The translations under genes were made by a program, and so were the position numbers. Below, piece by piece: positions 62,639 to 64,000 of a stretch of DNA of 64,000 nucleotides. Under the pieces are notes generated by a model. The model worked only from the letters and a program-made list of their open reading frames with translations. It was not told the DNA's origin and did no database searches. Positions within the stretch are counted from its first letter, which is position 1, and each line of letters opens with the position of its first letter. Where the stretch lies: NCBI GenBank assembly GCA_025357635.1, contig JANXOV010000080.1:1-64000 (forward strand). Direction: 5' to 3'. Source of the stretch: Pseudomonadota bacterium (lineage in GTDB: Bacteria; Pseudomonadota; Gammaproteobacteria; Steroidobacterales; Steroidobacteraceae).

Positions 62639-63457
62639 ATGGGTACGCAAACAAAAGTCATCCTCGTGACCGGAACCTCCTCCGGTTTCGGCAAAGCAAT
62701 CGCCGAGGCGCTGCACGCGCGCGGCCATGAAGTATGGGGCGCATCGCGCAGTGCCCAGCCGGCCGCCCGATTTCGATCTGTCGCAATGGATGTGACCCAG
62801 GATGACTCGGTGCTCGCAGCGATCGCGGCAATCATTCGGGAATCCGGACACATCGATGCGGTGGTCAACAACGCCGGCTGCGGCATTGCCGGGGCCATCG
62901 AGGACACCACCACCGAAGAAGCCCGCAGTCAGATCGAAACCAATTTTTTCGGCGTTCACCGCGTTTGCCGGGCCGTGATGCCGCATATGCGCGCGGCAGG
63001 TTCGGGCCGGATCGTCAACATGTCCTCGCTCGGCGGGATCGTATCGCTGCCATTCCAGTCGTTCTATGCCGCATCCAAGTTTGCCGTCGAGGCCTACACC
63101 GAGGCGCTGCGCATGGAACTCAAGGCGTTCGGAATTCACGTCTCGATGGTCGAGCCCGGCGATTTTTCCACCGGCTTCACGGCGAACCGGCGCATGACGG
63201 CTGCAACATCGCCGCAGTCCCCATACTTTGAGCGTGCGACGAGGGCTGTGGCGAGAATGGCCGAGGACGAAAGCAAGAATAAGGATATTTCGTCCGTCAT
63301 CGGTGCGGTGATTGCCGCTTTGGAGGCTTCTTCGCCGCGGCTGCGCTATCCTGTTGCCAGTGCCATACAGCGGTTTCTGGTCGGGTTGCGGCCGTTCTTG
63401 CCGCAGCCGTGGTTTGAATATCTGATCATGGACAACTATAAGATGCGCCAACCCTGA
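62639..63457 (+). CDS. short-chain dehydrogenase/reductase
   Basis: Protein of 272 aa. The nucleotide motif is VTGTSSGFGKAIAEALHARGHEVWG, the NNAG motif is in DAVVNNAGCGIAGAI, and the catalytic Ser-Tyr-Lys are in NMSSLGG and YAASKFAVEAY. It is a classical SDR using NAD(P)H, related to the retinol-dehydrogenase-like group. Substrate unknown. The chosen ATG gives MGTQTKVILVTGTSSG; a longer frame exists upstream. Single gene. Confidence 0.9.
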   Translation: MGTQTKVILVTGTSSGFGKAIAEALHARGHEVWGASRSAQPAARFRSVAMDVTQDDSVLAAIAAIIRESGHIDAVVNNAGCGIAGAIEDTTTEEARSQIETNFFGVHRVCRAVMPHMRAAGSGRIVNMSSLGGIVSLPFQSFYAASKFAVEAYTEALRMELKAFGIHVSMVEPGDFSTGFTANRRMTAATSPQSPYFERATRAVARMAEDESKNKDISSVIGAVIAALEASSPRLRYPVASAIQRFLVGLRPFLPQPWFEYLIMDNYKMRQP

Positions 63458-63533
63458 ATCGCGACGCGGTTATCCTGGCGGGTGGCCGCGCGGCCTTGTA
63501 ATCTGCGGGACCTGTGTAGCTGCGGAGATCACC

Positions 63534-64000
63534 GTGCCCGAATCTTCCAATCCGTCCGTCAACGCCGATCAGATCCAGTACTGGAACGACAAGGCGGGTG
63601 AGACCTGGGCCCGGTTCCAGGATCAATTGGATCGGCAGATCCAGCCATTGGGTCAGGCGGCAATCCGCGCGCTGGCACCGCGGCTGGGCGAGCGCATTGT
63701 GGACATCGGCTGCGGCTGCGGACAAACAACGCTGGAGCTGGCGGCGGAAGTCGGCACCCACGGCTTCGTGCTCGGCGCTGACATCTCTCGGCCGATGTTG
63801 GATGTGGCGATTGCCCGTCCGCGCGCAAGCGGCAACCCTCGCATTGAGTTCCGGCTACTCGACGCACAGTCTGACGACCTGGCTGCCGTGGGCGGTGGCG
63901 CATTCGATGCGGCCTTTTCGCGGTTTGGCGTGATGTTCTTCAGCGATCCGGTTGCCGCGTTTGCGAACATCCGCAAGGCGTTGAAGCCCAATGGCCGCCT
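63534..64000 (+). CDS. class I SAM-dependent methyltransferase (partial, runs off the window)
   Basis: The first 155 residues from GTG 63534 are visible. SAM-binding motif I is RIVDIGCGCGQTTLELAAEVG, followed by GADISRPMLDVA and IEFRLLDAQSDDL, and post-II FDAAFSRFGVMFFSDPVAAFANIRKALKPNGRL. This is a Methyltransf_25/UbiE-like methyltransferase of the group with QIQYWNDKAGETWARFQDQLD at its N-terminus. The end lies beyond the window. Confidence 0.88.
   Translation, partial: MPESSNPSVNADQIQYWNDKAGETWARFQDQLDRQIQPLGQAAIRALAPRLGERIVDIGCGCGQTTLELAAEVGTHGFVLGADISRPMLDVAIARPRASGNPRIEFRLLDAQSDDLAAVGGGAFDAAFSRFGVMFFSDPVAAFANIRKALKPNGR

Noticed and set aside
62384-63451. 355-residue open frame on the minus strand
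   Set aside because: Antisense to a complete SDR gene with all catalytic motifs.

Overview
The window (about 60% GC, dense genes in short operons on both strands) looks like the chromosome of a free-living, metabolically versatile gammaproteobacterium. TonB-dependent uptake, Soe-type sulfite oxidation, IorAB-like oxidases, several desaturases and many secreted hydrolases would fit the Nevskiales/Steroidobacterales/Xanthomonadales neighbourhood. This placement is inferred from gene content only. I saw no rRNA or tRNA gene, CRISPR array, insertion sequence or prophage structural gene.

Region 1, 1-11 kb, is a decaying accessory zone. It holds a truncated HpaI-type aldolase, two higBA-type toxin-antitoxin modules with palindromic upstream sites, an amidohydrolase with a one-base frameshift, frameshifted SnoaL-like and DUF3024 genes, a scrambled alpha/beta hydrolase, a DUF3309 3' fragment and a lipoprotein-like remnant. 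Two degenerate ~420 bp direct repeats (1392-1812 and 6557-6976) plus a half copy (8171-8330) are interspersed with these. An APC permease, a lipocalin-like protein and two small membrane proteins look intact.

Region 2, 11-26.8 kb, is mostly intact housekeeping and accessory metabolism. It contains a Crp/Fnr-type regulator divergent from an orphan histidine kinase, a class C beta-lactamase-fold hydrolase, a bicupin, a diacylglycerol-kinase-like enzyme, an APC permease and a C69-like peptidase with Ser at the expected Cys position. A DUF1428 to DUF4440 to DMSP-lyase-like run follows, then an acyl-CoA desaturase, a sterol-desaturase-family protein, DoxX and a phospholipase D-family protein.

Region 3, 26.9-33.9 kb, is a co-directional sulfur operon: persulfide dioxygenase-rhodanese fusion, sulfide:quinone oxidoreductase and SoeABC-type sulfite dehydrogenase. 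Together they could take sulfide through persulfide and sulfite to sulfate, with electrons entering the quinone pool.

Region 4, 34-47.6 kb, is lineage-specific. It has two orphan PotF-like binding lipoproteins and the 3' stub of a third, another fatty acid hydroxylase-family protein, several proteins of unknown function, a double TonB-C protein, a deleted alpha/beta hydrolase, ribbon-helix-helix proteins, a LecA-like secreted protein, and an RHH plus DUF6036-type nucleotidyltransferase pair behind a perfect 24 bp palindrome.

Region 5, 47.6-64 kb, holds an IorAB-like molybdenum hydroxylase divergent from a TonB-dependent receptor and a Rieske (VanA-like) oxygenase. It also has a very large GH94-like protein translationally coupled to an N-formylglutamate amidohydrolase-family protein, a DUF3617 protein, a YtcJ-like amidohydrolase, the CsgG/DUF4810/DUF799 lipoprotein trio, an SDR and the start of a methyltransferase.
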